Part shown: positions 37,195 through 46,464 of the stretch, in pieces
How positions within the stretch are numbered: the first letter of the stretch is position 1
How the letters are laid out: the number at the start of each line of letters is the position of its first letter
Assembly: GCF_947648125.1 (NCBI RefSeq)
Contig: NZ_CANSMR010000010.1
Location: 186,001 to 250,000 of the forward strand
Source of the DNA: an uncultured Bradyrhizobium sp.
GTDB taxonomy: Bacteria > Pseudomonadota > Alphaproteobacteria > Rhizobiales > Xanthobacteraceae
Reading direction: 5' to 3'
Length of the DNA stretch: 64,000 bases
Program-made: the position numbers and the translations under genes
Notes under the pieces: generated by a model
What the model was told of the DNA's origin: nothing
Seen by the model: only the letters and a program-made list of their open reading frames with translations
Database searches by the model: none

Positions 37195-37228
37195 GTCAAT
37201 TGACCTGCCGCGGGCACGCTCCTAAAAC
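37195..37228 (+). promoter_or_regulatory. Candidate pcaF promoter with overlapping palindrome
   Basis: TTGACC (37200-37205) and TAAAAC (37223-37228) are separated by 17 bases, a good sigma-70-like pair. The -35 is overlapped by the perfect palindrome GTCAATTGAC (37195-37204), a plausible operator. The ATG is about 57 bases beyond the -10. Confidence 0.5.
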
Positions 37229-37285
37229 TCCCCTCAAGTTCCAGCCGATCCAGCGCCTAAGTCGCGGCATTCAGGGAGAGATTCA

Positions 37286-38494
<1,209 letters not shown>

Positions 38495-38505
38495 TCCAAT
38501 GGCTT

Positions 38506-38529
38506 GGAAGGGCTGAAAACAGCCCTTCC
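38506..38529 (+). terminator. Hairpin after pcaF
   Basis: GGAAGGGCTG, AAAA and CAGCCCTTCC form a perfect 10-bp stem 11 bases after the pcaF stop. The T-run is poor (CCCAATTTGG), so termination may be partial. Confidence 0.55.
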
Positions 38530-38543
38530 CCAATTTGGTTATG

Positions 38544-38553
38544 CATTATAATG
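38544..38553. promoter_or_regulatory. Palindrome CATTATAATG upstream of pcaH
   Basis: A perfect 10-bp palindrome that also contains a TATAAT. It starts 56 bases before the pcaH ATG. No -35 at standard spacing was found. Confidence 0.3.
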
Positions 38554-38599
38554 ATCTGATGTGAGCTCACCGGGCGCGTGGGCCGCGGAGGAATTCGCC

Positions 38600-39301
38600 A
38601 TGACCCTGTTGTATCCGCTGCAATCGCTTGCGGCTCATCCGGCGCGGCTGTCGCCGGACTATCGCTCCACCGTGAAGCGCTCGCCGCAAAAGCCGCTGAT
38701 CCCGATGCGGCACACGCTCTCGGAATTGACCGGGCCGGTCTATGGCCATGAGACGGTGCGCGTGCACGACAATGATCTCACCATCCAGGCCAAGGGCGAG
38801 CCGCTCGGCGAGCGCATCATCGTGCACGGTCATGTGCGCGACGAGGACGGCCGCGGCGTGCCGAACACGCTGGTCGAGCTGTGGCAGGCCAATGCCTGCG
38901 GCCGCTACATCCATGTGGTCGACCAGCATCCGGCGCCGCTCGATCCGAATTTCACGGGCGCAGGCCGCACGCAATCCGATGCGAGCGGCTACTACAAGTT
39001 CATCACCATCAAGCCGGGCGCCTATCCCTGGGGCAATCATCACAACGCCTGGCGGCCCGCGCATATCCACTTCTCGGTGTTCGGGCATTCCTTCGTCTCG
39101 CGGCTTGTGACGCAGATGTACTTCCCCGGCGATCCGCTGTTCCCGTTCGATCCGATCTTCAATTCGGTCACGGATGAGAAGGCGCGGGCGCGGATGATCT
39201 CGTCGTTCGATCTCGAGAACACCAAGCCGGAATGGGCGCTGTGCTATCGCTTCGATATCGTGCTGCGCGGGCGCAATGCCACGCCGATGGAGACCAAATA
39301 A
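38600..39301 (+). CDS. pcaH: Protocatechuate 3,4-dioxygenase, beta subunit
   Basis: A 233-residue beta subunit of the intradiol dioxygenase that opens protocatechuate to 3-carboxy-cis,cis-muconate. The iron ligands are at the expected places: Y103 (GRYIHVVDQHPAP), Y142 (AYPWGNHHN), H155 and H157 (WRPAHIHFSV), matching the Tyr/Tyr/His/His set of Pseudomonas. The start at 38600 has GGAGG just upstream. The stop is directly followed by the GTG start of pcaG, with no gap, so the subunits are made together. Confidence 0.94.
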   Translation: MTLLYPLQSLAAHPARLSPDYRSTVKRSPQKPLIPMRHTLSELTGPVYGHETVRVHDNDLTIQAKGEPLGERIIVHGHVRDEDGRGVPNTLVELWQANACGRYIHVVDQHPAPLDPNFTGAGRTQSDASGYYKFITIKPGAYPWGNHHNAWRPAHIHFSVFGHSFVSRLVTQMYFPGDPLFPFDPIFNSVTDEKARARMISSFDLENTKPEWALCYRFDIVLRGRNATPMETK

Positions 39302-39904
39302 GTGTCGAACCAGCGTCCTGATGGAATCACGCCCTCGCAGACCGTCGGTCCCTATTTCAAATATGGCCTGACGCCGAACGGCGAATATGAGTGGAACGAT
39401 GCCTTCACCAACAATCTGCTGACGGGCGACGTCTCGGGCGAGCGCATCCGCGTCGAGGGTACCGTCTATGACGGCGACGGCGCCGTGATCCCGGATTGCA
39501 TGCTGGAGATCTGGCAGGCCGACAGCCAGGGCCGCTTCTCCGATCCGCAGGATGCGCGCGCGCTACCGAATTCCTCGTTCAAGGGCTTCGGTCGCTGCGG
39601 CACCGACAAGAGCGGCTTCTATTCGTTCGACACCATCAAGCCGGGTGTGGTGCCGGATGCCGACGGCAAGCCGCAGGCGCCGCACATCGTGCTCGCGGTG
39701 TTCGCCCGCGGCATGCTGCTGCATCTCTACACGCGGATCTATTTCGACGACGAAGCCGGCAACGCCGGCGATGCCGTGCTGGCGCTGGTGCCGGCCGATC
39801 GCCGCGCCACCTTGATTGCCAGGCGCAAGGCTGGCTCGGGCAATACCTACATGTTCGATGTCCACCTTCAGGGCGACAACGAGACCGTGTTCTTCGACGT
39901 CTAG
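39302..39904 (+). CDS. pcaG: Protocatechuate 3,4-dioxygenase, alpha subunit
   Basis: A 200-residue alpha subunit, which forms the structural partner of PcaH and lacks iron ligands. It begins with a GTG codon (MSNQRPDGITPSQTVGPYF), and PYFKYGL near residue 17 and MLEIWQADSQGRF near 66 are typical. VLAVFARGMLLHLYTRIYF replaces the HIHF iron-binding region of the beta chain. A terminator lies about 50 bases downstream. Confidence 0.93.
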   Translation: MSNQRPDGITPSQTVGPYFKYGLTPNGEYEWNDAFTNNLLTGDVSGERIRVEGTVYDGDGAVIPDCMLEIWQADSQGRFSDPQDARALPNSSFKGFGRCGTDKSGFYSFDTIKPGVVPDADGKPQAPHIVLAVFARGMLLHLYTRIYFDDEAGNAGDAVLALVPADRRATLIARRKAGSGNTYMFDVHLQGDNETVFFDV

Positions 39905-39954
39905 CCGCTGACCGCGCCTGGCGGCGCGCAAATCCAGCACTGAAGGGACGACCC

Positions 39955-39988
39955 AAATCCGCTGCGCGCCTTCGCCGCAGCGGATTTT
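39955..39988 (+). terminator. Rho-independent terminator of pcaHG
   Basis: AAATCCGCTGCG and CGCAGCGGATTT form a 12-bp perfect stem with a 9-base loop, followed by a T. The 3' arm itself ends in TTTT. Confidence 0.8.
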
Positions 39989-40007
39989 GCTTGACTATGC
40001 GCGATCA

Positions 40008-40033
40008 GTTATATAGCAAGTTGGTTATATAAC
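40008..40033. promoter_or_regulatory. Candidate ArsR operator: two GTTATATA repeats
   Basis: GTTATATAGC (40008-40017) and GTTATATAAC (40024-40033) lie 16 bases apart, the second being a perfect palindrome. TTGACT at 39991 could be a -35 element. The ArsR-type gene starts 17 bases downstream. Confidence 0.55.
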
Positions 40034-40049
40034 AGATACGAGATGAATT

Positions 40050-40373
40050 ATGCCCAACCTCGACGCCGCCTTTTCCGCGCTCGCCGACCCGACCCGCCGG
40101 GCGATCCTGGCGCGTCTCGCTCTGGGTGAGGCGACGGTGATGGAGCTGGTCGAGCCGTTCGAGATGACCCAGCCCGCGATCTCCCGCCATCTCAAGGTGC
40201 TCGAGGGCGCGGGCCTGATCGTGCGGCGCGTTGAGGGCACCAAGCGGCCGTGCCGGTTGGCGCCGACTGCGGTCGCCGAGATTGATCAATGGCTCGGCAT
40301 GCTGCGGCGGGCGCTGGAAACCAATTACGACCGGCTGGACGGAGTGCTGGCCGCCATGAAGCCTGAGAAATGA
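40050..40373 (+). CDS. ArsR-family transcriptional regulator
   Basis: A 107-residue winged-helix regulator. It has the ArsR/SmtB layout: ALADPTRRAILARLALGEATV (helix 1-2), MTQPAISRHLKVLEGAGLI (recognition helix near residues 40-58), and a C-terminal helix. No clear metal-binding cysteines are present, so it is not a classic metal sensor. It sits 10 bases before an SRPBCC/AHSA1 gene, a very common pairing in which the regulator controls its own operon. The putative operator is just upstream. Confidence 0.9.
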   Translation: MPNLDAAFSALADPTRRAILARLALGEATVMELVEPFEMTQPAISRHLKVLEGAGLIVRRVEGTKRPCRLAPTAVAEIDQWLGMLRRALETNYDRLDGVLAAMKPEK

Positions 40374-40383
40374 AGGGTATCCC

Positions 40384-40848
40384 ATGAGCAAGTTGACACT
40401 GAAGACCGAAGGCGACCGCTACATCGTTGTCACCAGGCGCTTCGTCGCGCCGCCCGAGGCGGTGTATCGCGCGCACACCGAGCCGGAGCTGCTGCAGAAG
40501 TGGCTGCTCGGTCCCGAGGGCTGGACCATGCCGGTCTGCGTCAGCGATCTCAGGCCCGGCGGCAAGATCCGCTACGAGTGGACCGACGGCAAGGGCGGCG
40601 GCTTTCATCTGACCGGCGAATATGTCGAACTCGAACCGTTTAGCCGCATCGTGCATGTCGAGCGCATGCATCTGCCGGATCCGACCCCGGACAATCGCGT
40701 CGAGACGCGGTTTGCGCCTGACGGCGGCGGCACCGTGATGACCATGCGGATGACCTTGCCGGATGCCGAGACGCGCGCGGCGATGCTCGCGACCGGCATG
40801 GAGCACGGCATGGAAGACAGCTATGCTCGGCTCGACCGCATGAGCTGA
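40384..40848 (+). CDS. SRPBCC (AHSA1-like) domain protein
   Basis: A 154-residue helix-grip protein of the START/SRPBCC superfamily, AHSA1 subgroup. The strand TRRFVAPPEAVYRAHTEPELLQKW and the RPGGKIRYEWTDGKGGGFH turn are signatures of this set, often annotated activator of Hsp90 ATPase. It probably binds a hydrophobic ligand in the cytoplasm and is co-transcribed with the ArsR gene. The ligand is unknown. Confidence 0.85.
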   Translation: MSKLTLKTEGDRYIVVTRRFVAPPEAVYRAHTEPELLQKWLLGPEGWTMPVCVSDLRPGGKIRYEWTDGKGGGFHLTGEYVELEPFSRIVHVERMHLPDPTPDNRVETRFAPDGGGTVMTMRMTLPDAETRAAMLATGMEHGMEDSYARLDRMS

Positions 40849-40868
40849 GCACACTGACGTGAGGGACA

Positions 40869-41720
40869 ATGCGCGACCGTTTCCTGACCGGTCTGATCGG
40901 GTATCCGATCGCGCATTCAGCGGCGCCTGCGATGCACGAGCAGGCCGCAGCAGTGCTCGGCGTTCACTGTCACTACCAGCTCATCGAGGTTGATGGCGCC
41001 GGGCGCGACGATCTGCGTGCGATATTAGAGGGCATCAGGCGGCTCGGCTTTGCCGGCGTCAACGTCACCTTTCCTTACAAGGAAGCGGTCGTCGATCTGC
41101 TCGATGACCTCTCACCCGATGCGCGGGCGATCGGCGCGGTCAACACCATCGTCGCCGATGGCGCGCGGCTGGTCGGGCACAACACCGATGCGACCGGCTT
41201 TGCGCGTGCGATCGCACCGCTGCTTGCGTCAGCGCCGCGCGGCCCGATCGCGCTGATCGGTGCCGGCGGTGTCGGCAAGGCGATCGCCTTCGCGCTCGTC
41301 GGCCTCGGTGTCGCCGGGATCAGGGTCTTCGACGCCGATGCCGCCAAGGCCGCGCAGCTTGCTGGCCAGTTGCGGGATCGCGATGCGATCCATGCCGGCA
41401 GCGTCGCGAGCGCGGTGGACGGCGCCACAGGTCTCGTCAATGCAACGCCGGTCGGCATGCTGCCGAGCCGCGACACGCCGGTGCCGGACGCGCTGCTGCG
41501 TCCGTCGATGTGGGTTGCCGACGCCGTCTACACGCCGCTCTGGACGCCGTTGCTGACCGCGGCAAAAGCCAAGGGCGCAAACGTCCTGACCGGACGCGAG
41601 CTCGCGATCAACGCCTCGGCCGATGCATTCAAGCTGTTCACGGGATTGACGCCGCCGCATGCCGCGATGGCAAATGCGTTCGACGCCGTGATGGCCGCGC
41701 GCTACTCTTCGCCCGCCTGA
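40869..41720 (+). CDS. Shikimate/quinate dehydrogenase-like oxidoreductase (AroE paralog)
   Basis: A 283-residue protein with the AroE/YdiB/QsuD fold. Catalytic and binding residues K70 (NVTFPYKEAV), N91 (GAVNTIV) and D106 (GHNTDATGF) are present, and the nucleotide loop is GAGGVGKA at 130-137. The acidic D154 and D156 after the second strand (RVFDADAAK) point to NAD rather than NADP. Two substrate contacts differ from the family: the S-x-S/T-P loop reads H16-S17-A18-A19-P20, and the conserved Gln of the final helix is replaced by Ala near residue 249 (LAINASADAF). The closest match in my memory is the NAD-dependent quinate/shikimate dehydrogenase of Corynebacterium. The neighbouring pcaHG fits quinate use, but the changed contacts argue for a different substrate. 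It is followed 16 bases later by a Gfo/Idh/MocA gene. Confidence 0.85.
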   Translation: MRDRFLTGLIGYPIAHSAAPAMHEQAAAVLGVHCHYQLIEVDGAGRDDLRAILEGIRRLGFAGVNVTFPYKEAVVDLLDDLSPDARAIGAVNTIVADGARLVGHNTDATGFARAIAPLLASAPRGPIALIGAGGVGKAIAFALVGLGVAGIRVFDADAAKAAQLAGQLRDRDAIHAGSVASAVDGATGLVNATPVGMLPSRDTPVPDALLRPSMWVADAVYTPLWTPLLTAAKAKGANVLTGRELAINASADAFKLFTGLTPPHAAMANAFDAVMAARYSSPA

Positions 41721-41736
41721 ACGGCGGGAGCATTGA

Positions 41737-42906
41737 ATGAAGAAAATCAGGGTCGGTCTGGCCGGCTGCGGCTTCGTGTCGGAGCTGCATATGGTTGCGT
41801 ATCGGCGGGTCTATGGCGTCGATGTCGAGGTGAGGGCGGTCGCGGCGCGCGGCGATCATGTCAATGACTTCGCGCGCAAGCACGGAGTCTCGAACGCCTA
41901 TCGCAGCTTCGCCGAGCTGGTTGCCGACGCTGATATCGACGTCATCGACATCTGCACGCCGCCCAACCTGCACGCCGCGATGATCGTGGAGGCGATGCAG
42001 GCCGGCAAGCACGTGATCTGCGAGAAGCCGTTCAGCGGCTATTTCGGCCGCGAGGGCGACAGGCAGCCGATCGGCAAGCATGTCCCGAAGGCGCTGATGT
42101 ACCAGCGCGTGATGGAGGAGATGGAAGCGACCCGCGCCGCGATCGAAAAGACCGGCAAACTGTTCATGTATGCCGAGGACTGGATCTACGCGCCGGCCGT
42201 GACCAAGACCGCGGAGATCATCCGTGCGACGGGCGACAAGATCCTGTTCATGAAGGGCGAGGAGAGCCATTCCGGCTCGCATGCCGCGCACGCTGCAGAG
42301 TGGGCGATGACCGGCGGCGGCTCGCTGATCCGGATGGGCTGCCATCCGCTGTCGGCCGTGCTCCATCTCAAGCAGGTCGAGGCGAAGGCCCGCGGCGAGA
42401 CCATCAATGTCGCGAGCGTCACCTGCGATGTCGGCAATGTGACAGCTTCGCTCAAGGCAGACGAGCGCGCCTACATCAAGGCCAATCCGGTCGATGTCGA
42501 GGATTGGGGCACGCTGACCGCGACCTTCTCCGACGGCACCAAGGCCACGGTTTTTTCCGGCGACATGATCATGGGCGGCGTGCGCAATCTGATCGAGACC
42601 TATACATCAGGCGGCTCGCTGTTCGCCAACATCACGCCGAACACGCATCTTGTGAGCTATCAGACGTCAGAGGAGAAGCTCGCCTCCGTCTACATCACCG
42701 AGAAGGTCGACCGCAAAACCGGCTGGCAGTATGTCTGCCTCGAGGAGGAATGGACCCGTGGCTACCTGCAGGAGATCCAGGACTTCATGGAGTGTGTGGC
42801 GACGGGGCGCCAACCGCTCGCGGGCCTCGCGCTGGCGTATGAGACGACGAGAGTGAACTACGCCGGCTATTGGGCGGCGGATGAGGGGCGGCGGGTGGTG
42901 CTCTAG
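41737..42906 (+). CDS. Gfo/Idh/MocA family oxidoreductase
   Basis: A 389-residue NAD(P)-dependent dehydrogenase. The N-terminal Rossmann loop is VGLAGCGFVSELH near residues 6-18, the substrate-site motif is CEKPFSG near 92, and a C-terminal alpha/beta domain follows. Between them, residues about 98-125 carry an insertion rich in charged residues (GYFGREGDRQPIGKH) that I do not see in typical members. Family substrates are sugars, inositols and related polyols. The 16-base spacing to the AroE-like gene suggests one catabolic operon. It converges on the next binding-protein gene across element A4. Confidence 0.85.
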   Translation: MKKIRVGLAGCGFVSELHMVAYRRVYGVDVEVRAVAARGDHVNDFARKHGVSNAYRSFAELVADADIDVIDICTPPNLHAAMIVEAMQAGKHVICEKPFSGYFGREGDRQPIGKHVPKALMYQRVMEEMEATRAAIEKTGKLFMYAEDWIYAPAVTKTAEIIRATGDKILFMKGEESHSGSHAAHAAEWAMTGGGSLIRMGCHPLSAVLHLKQVEAKARGETINVASVTCDVGNVTASLKADERAYIKANPVDVEDWGTLTATFSDGTKATVFSGDMIMGGVRNLIETYTSGGSLFANITPNTHLVSYQTSEEKLASVYITEKVDRKTGWQYVCLEEEWTRGYLQEIQDFMECVATGRQPLAGLALAYETTRVNYAGYWAADEGRRVVL

Positions 42907-42922
42907 CCGCGAGCGCCGCGCT

Positions 42923-43080
42923 TTCCTTCTCCCCTTGTGGGAGAAGGTGGCGCGCAAAGCGCGCCGGATGAGGGGTTATCACCGCGAATTCATTGCGAGA
43001 GATCATTCGCGGAGAGAAACCCCTCACCCGGCTTCGATGCTACGCATCGAAGCCACCCTCTCCCACAAGGGGAGAGGGTG
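42923..43080. repeat. Palindromic element, family A variant, copy 4
   Basis: CTTTCCTTCTCCCCTTGTGG at the left is mirrored by CTCTCCCACAAGGGGAGAGG, with CGCGAATTCATTGCG and GCTTCGATGC / GCATCGAAGC inner arms. It lies between convergent genes. Confidence 0.85.
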
Positions 43081-43112
43081 CACCGTCGCTGCGGTCAAAA
43101 TCACGCTATCGC

Positions 43113-44423
43113 CTAGGCCCCGTACACCGATCCCTTCGGTAGCGGGAACACCGGGTCCTGCGTCCTGATGTTGGTCGGCCACACCACGGTGATGCGCTCG
43201 CCGGCGTTCTGCATCACGACAGGTGTCGAGCGCTCGTTCTGGCCGGACATCGGCGTGCCCGGCGGATAGAACTTCACACCATAGCCCTGGATGGTGCCGC
43301 CCGGCGGGATGTCGACATCGAGCGCCGCCTTGCGGATCGCCTCGGGATCGAAGCCGCCATATTTCTCCTTGGCGACCGGCAGCACGTTGTTGAGCAGGAC
43401 CCAGGTTTGGTTGAAGCCCATCGAGCAGTGCGGCGGCACTTCGGTGGCGCTGGTCTTCTCGCGATAGCGCGCCACCATCACTTTGGTGAGGTCGCCGACC
43501 CCCGGCGCGAGCTTGGCCGGATCGAGCAGCTGCGCCGGGACGGGGTCGATGTTGCAGAAATTGTCGATGTCAGCGCCGAAGGTCGTGCGCAGCTTGTCGA
43601 GCTGGCTGTAGCCGGCGCCGGCGCCGAACAGCATCTTGAACTTCAGCCCGCTCTCGCGCGCCTGGCGCAGGAACAGCGTGATGTCGGGGTTGTAGCCGGC
43701 ATGCGAGATGATGTCGGCCTTGGCGCGCTTCAGCTTGGTCACCAGAACCGAGAGATCGGGCGCGGAGGCCGAATAGCCTTCCTTGAGCACGACCTGCAGC
43801 CCGGCTTCCTTCGCGAACATCTCGTCGGCGGCGGCAACGCCAACGCCGTAGGGACCATCCTCATGGATCAGCGCAACCTTGACGTCCTTCGGCTCCATCC
43901 CGAGCCTGGCCTTGGCGTGCTCGCCGAGGAAGCCGCCGAAGGCCTGGCCGTACTGGTCGGAATGGATCTGGGCGCGGAACACGTATTGCAGGTTCTTGTC
44001 CTTGAACACGGCGGTCGAGACCGCGGTCGTGATCCAGAGGATCCGCTTCTGCTGCTCGACCTTGGCGGCGAGCGGCACCGCGTGCGAGCTGGCGAACACG
44101 CCGTTGAGGATGTCGACCTTCTCCTGGTCGATCAGCCGATTGGCCTCGTTGATCGCGACATCGGGCTTGCTCTGGGAATCGACATTGACCGGCGCGATCT
44201 TGTACTTGCCGCCGACGCCGCCCTTCTCGTTGACGAGATCGATCGCGATCTGCGTGCCGATCGAGGAGGCGACCGAACCGCCGGCGGCAAATGGGCCGGT
44301 CAGGTCGTAGATCACACCGATCCGGACCGTCTCGGCCTGCGCCTGCGCGCGTGTCCAATCGAAGCTGAAAGCAGCGGCGGCAGCCGCTGAAGTCTTCAGC
44401 AGCGTCCTGCGTGAAGTCGGCAT
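43113..44423 (-). CDS. ABC transporter substrate-binding protein (branched-chain amino acid type, Tat signal)
   Basis: A 436-residue type I binding protein. The N-terminus MPTSRRTLLKTSAAAAAAFS is a twin-arginine signal, unlike the Sec signals of the two paralogs near 20 kb. The mature part has VRIGVIYDLTGPFAAGG and VNEKGGVGGKYKIAPVNVD, typical of the LivJ/HAAT family. The start at 44423 has GGGGAGGAC upstream. Permease and ATPase genes are absent from the window. The ligand is unknown. Confidence 0.9.
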   Translation of the reverse strand: MPTSRRTLLKTSAAAAAAFSFDWTRAQAQAETVRIGVIYDLTGPFAAGGSVASSIGTQIAIDLVNEKGGVGGKYKIAPVNVDSQSKPDVAINEANRLIDQEKVDILNGVFASSHAVPLAAKVEQQKRILWITTAVSTAVFKDKNLQYVFRAQIHSDQYGQAFGGFLGEHAKARLGMEPKDVKVALIHEDGPYGVGVAAADEMFAKEAGLQVVLKEGYSASAPDLSVLVTKLKRAKADIISHAGYNPDITLFLRQARESGLKFKMLFGAGAGYSQLDKLRTTFGADIDNFCNIDPVPAQLLDPAKLAPGVGDLTKVMVARYREKTSATEVPPHCSMGFNQTWVLLNNVLPVAKEKYGGFDPEAIRKAALDVDIPPGGTIQGYGVKFYPPGTPMSGQNERSTPVVMQNAGERITVVWPTNIRTQDPVFPLPKGSVYGA

Positions 44424-44563
44424 CGCGTCCTCCCCTGAAACCGTCAGTTGTGTGACGGGTATTTCTTGCTTTTCGCGGAGTATTGGGAGGCGACCTCGGA
44501 AAGTCAACGCGATTGCGGCGGCAGTGTCTTGCGCTTTCGGAGGGGGCGGCCGCATTGAAAACT

Positions 44564-44666
44564 GTCGTCGCCCGGCTTGACCGGGCGACCCAGTATTCCA
44601 GAGGCTGCAGTGTTTGAGCCGATAGGCCGCGGCGTACTGGATCGCCCGGTCAAGCCGGGCGATGAC
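44564..44666. repeat. Palindromic element, family C, copy 1
   Basis: GTCGTCGCCCGGCTTGACCG is mirrored by GGTCAAGCCGGGCGATGAC, with CAGTATTCCAGAGGC and CGGCGTACTGGATCG between. It lies upstream of the 43-kb binding-protein gene. Confidence 0.8.
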
Positions 44667-44715
44667 ATCAATAGTGCGGTTAGCGAGTGCGATCGAACCG
44701 CGGGGACGCGAAAAA

Positions 44716-46272
44716 CTACTCCATCACCGCGGCATGATCCGACGGCGCCGACTGCGCGCGCAGCGTGGCCTTGGTCGAGCCGATCATCAGCGCGAGCGGG
44801 ATCGAGACCAGGATGAACAGCATCACCAGCTGGTAGTCGTGCGAGAACGCGATGATCTGCGACTGTGCCGCCACCATCTTGTCGGCCATCGCGCGGCCGG
44901 CATCGGTGTTGAGGTTGATCATGCCCGCGACGTCGGGCATCTGCAGCGCGTGGTTGAACGGATTGATCTGCTCCGACAGCTTTGCGTAGATCCGCCGCCC
45001 GCCTTCCGTGAGCTGTGCGATCACGATCGAAATGCCGACCGAGCTTGCGACGTTGCGGAACAGCGTCAGCATCGAGGTGCCGTCGGTACGCAGCTGGTTC
45101 GGCAGCGTCAGGAACGCCACCGTCGACAGCGGCACGAAGACGAGGCCGAAGCCAAAGCCCTGGATCACGCTGACGACGATGATCTCGCTCGCCTGCGTCA
45201 TGTCGGTCCAGCCGGTCATCTGGAACAGCGACGCCGCGGTCAGTGCCAGGCCGGAGACGATCAGCGTCCGCGCCTCGATGTAGCGCATCAGGCGGCCGAC
45301 CAGCATCATCGCGACGAAGGTGCCGGCGCCGCGGGTCGCCAGCAACAGGCCGGCGGTGATGATCGGATAGCCGACCACGTTCTGCAGATACGGTGAGGAC
45401 AGCGCCATGGTCGAATACAGCACGAGACCCATCACCGTCATGAACACGACACCGCCGAGGAAATTCCGGTCCTTGAAAATCGCGAACTGGATGAACGGCT
45501 TGTCGGTGGTCAGCGAATGGGCGAAGAAGAAGTAGGCGCCGACTGCCGCCACGATGAACTCGATCATGATCTCGTTGGATTCCAGCCAGCCGAGCTGCTC
45601 GCCGCGGTCCAGCGCGAGCTGCAGCGCGCCGATCGCGACCGCGAGCGCGCCAAAGCCGAACCAGTCGAAGCGCAGCGCGTGGTCCTGCCTGGTCTCGTCC
45701 ATGAAGATGATCAGGCCGAGCACCGTGAACAAGCCGAACGGCAGGTTGACGAAGAACACCCAGTGCCAGGAGTAGGTCTCGGTCAGCCAGGCACCGAGCG
45801 AGGGGCCCATGATCGGACCCATCATCACGCCCATGCCCCAGATCGACATCGCCTTGGCGCGCTCATGCAGCGCGTAGGAGTCCAGCATCACCGCCTGCGA
45901 CAGCGGCACCAGCGCCGCGCCGAACACGCCCTGCAACAGGCGGAACAGCACCATCTGGTTGATGTCCTGCGCCAGGCCGCAGAACACCGAGGCCACGGTG
46001 AAGCCGGCCGAGCAGATGATGAAGATGCGCTTGCGGCCGAAGCGGTTGGCGATCCAGCCCACCGGCGCGGTCATGATCGCGGCCGCGACGATGTAGGAGG
46101 TCAGCACCCAGTTGATCTGGTCCTGCGAGGCCGACAGCGAGCCCTGCATATAGGGCAGCGCGACGTTGGCGATCGTGGTGTCGAGCGCCTGCATGATCGT
46201 CGCGGTCATCGCGCAGATCGTCACCATGTTCCGGCGCATGCCGGGCACGGCGGATGGTGACGGTGCATTCAT
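44716..46272 (-). CDS. emrB: DHA2-family multidrug efflux MFS permease
   Basis: A 518-residue, 14-helix EmrB/QacA-type pump. Signatures are the first-helix ATIMQALDTTIANVALPYM, the loop GWIANRFGRKRIFI, and SWHWVFFVNLPFGL. The length is that of EmrB. With the adaptor encoded just upstream (46465-47640) it should span the inner membrane and, via EmrA and an outer-membrane channel, expel hydrophobic drugs. The 5' end is separated from the emrA stop by element A5. Confidence 0.9.
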   Translation of the reverse strand: MNAPSPSAVPGMRRNMVTICAMTATIMQALDTTIANVALPYMQGSLSASQDQINWVLTSYIVAAAIMTAPVGWIANRFGRKRIFIICSAGFTVASVFCGLAQDINQMVLFRLLQGVFGAALVPLSQAVMLDSYALHERAKAMSIWGMGVMMGPIMGPSLGAWLTETYSWHWVFFVNLPFGLFTVLGLIIFMDETRQDHALRFDWFGFGALAVAIGALQLALDRGEQLGWLESNEIMIEFIVAAVGAYFFFAHSLTTDKPFIQFAIFKDRNFLGGVVFMTVMGLVLYSTMALSSPYLQNVVGYPIITAGLLLATRGAGTFVAMMLVGRLMRYIEARTLIVSGLALTAASLFQMTGWTDMTQASEIIVVSVIQGFGFGLVFVPLSTVAFLTLPNQLRTDGTSMLTLFRNVASSVGISIVIAQLTEGGRRIYAKLSEQINPFNHALQMPDVAGMINLNTDAGRAMADKMVAAQSQIIAFSHDYQLVMLFILVSIPLALMIGSTKATLRAQSAPSDHAAVME

Positions 46273-46302
46273 TCAGGTCGGTCCTGTTTTTGCGATGAAG
46301 TC

Positions 46303-46416
46303 ACCTCTCCCGCTTGCGGGGGAGGTCGGCGCGTAGCGCCGGGTGGGGGCTATCTCCACAATGTGACTCGTGGAGAGAGCCCCCACCCCAACCCTCCCCC
46401 GCAAGCGGGAGAGGGG
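46303..46416. repeat. Palindromic element, family A, copy 5
   Basis: ACCTCTCCCGCTTGCGGGGG at the left is mirrored by CCCCGCAAGCGGGAGAGGG. It lies inside the marR-emrA-emrB operon, between emrA and emrB. Confidence 0.85.
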
Positions 46417-46464
46417 GCGCACTATTTCTGCGGTCGACAACTCGACCAAAGCTCATCCGAACGA

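Noticed and set aside
42923-43080. Palindromic elements as a CRISPR array
   Set aside because: The repeats are single, inverted pairs of different families, not regularly spaced direct repeats, and no cas gene is present.
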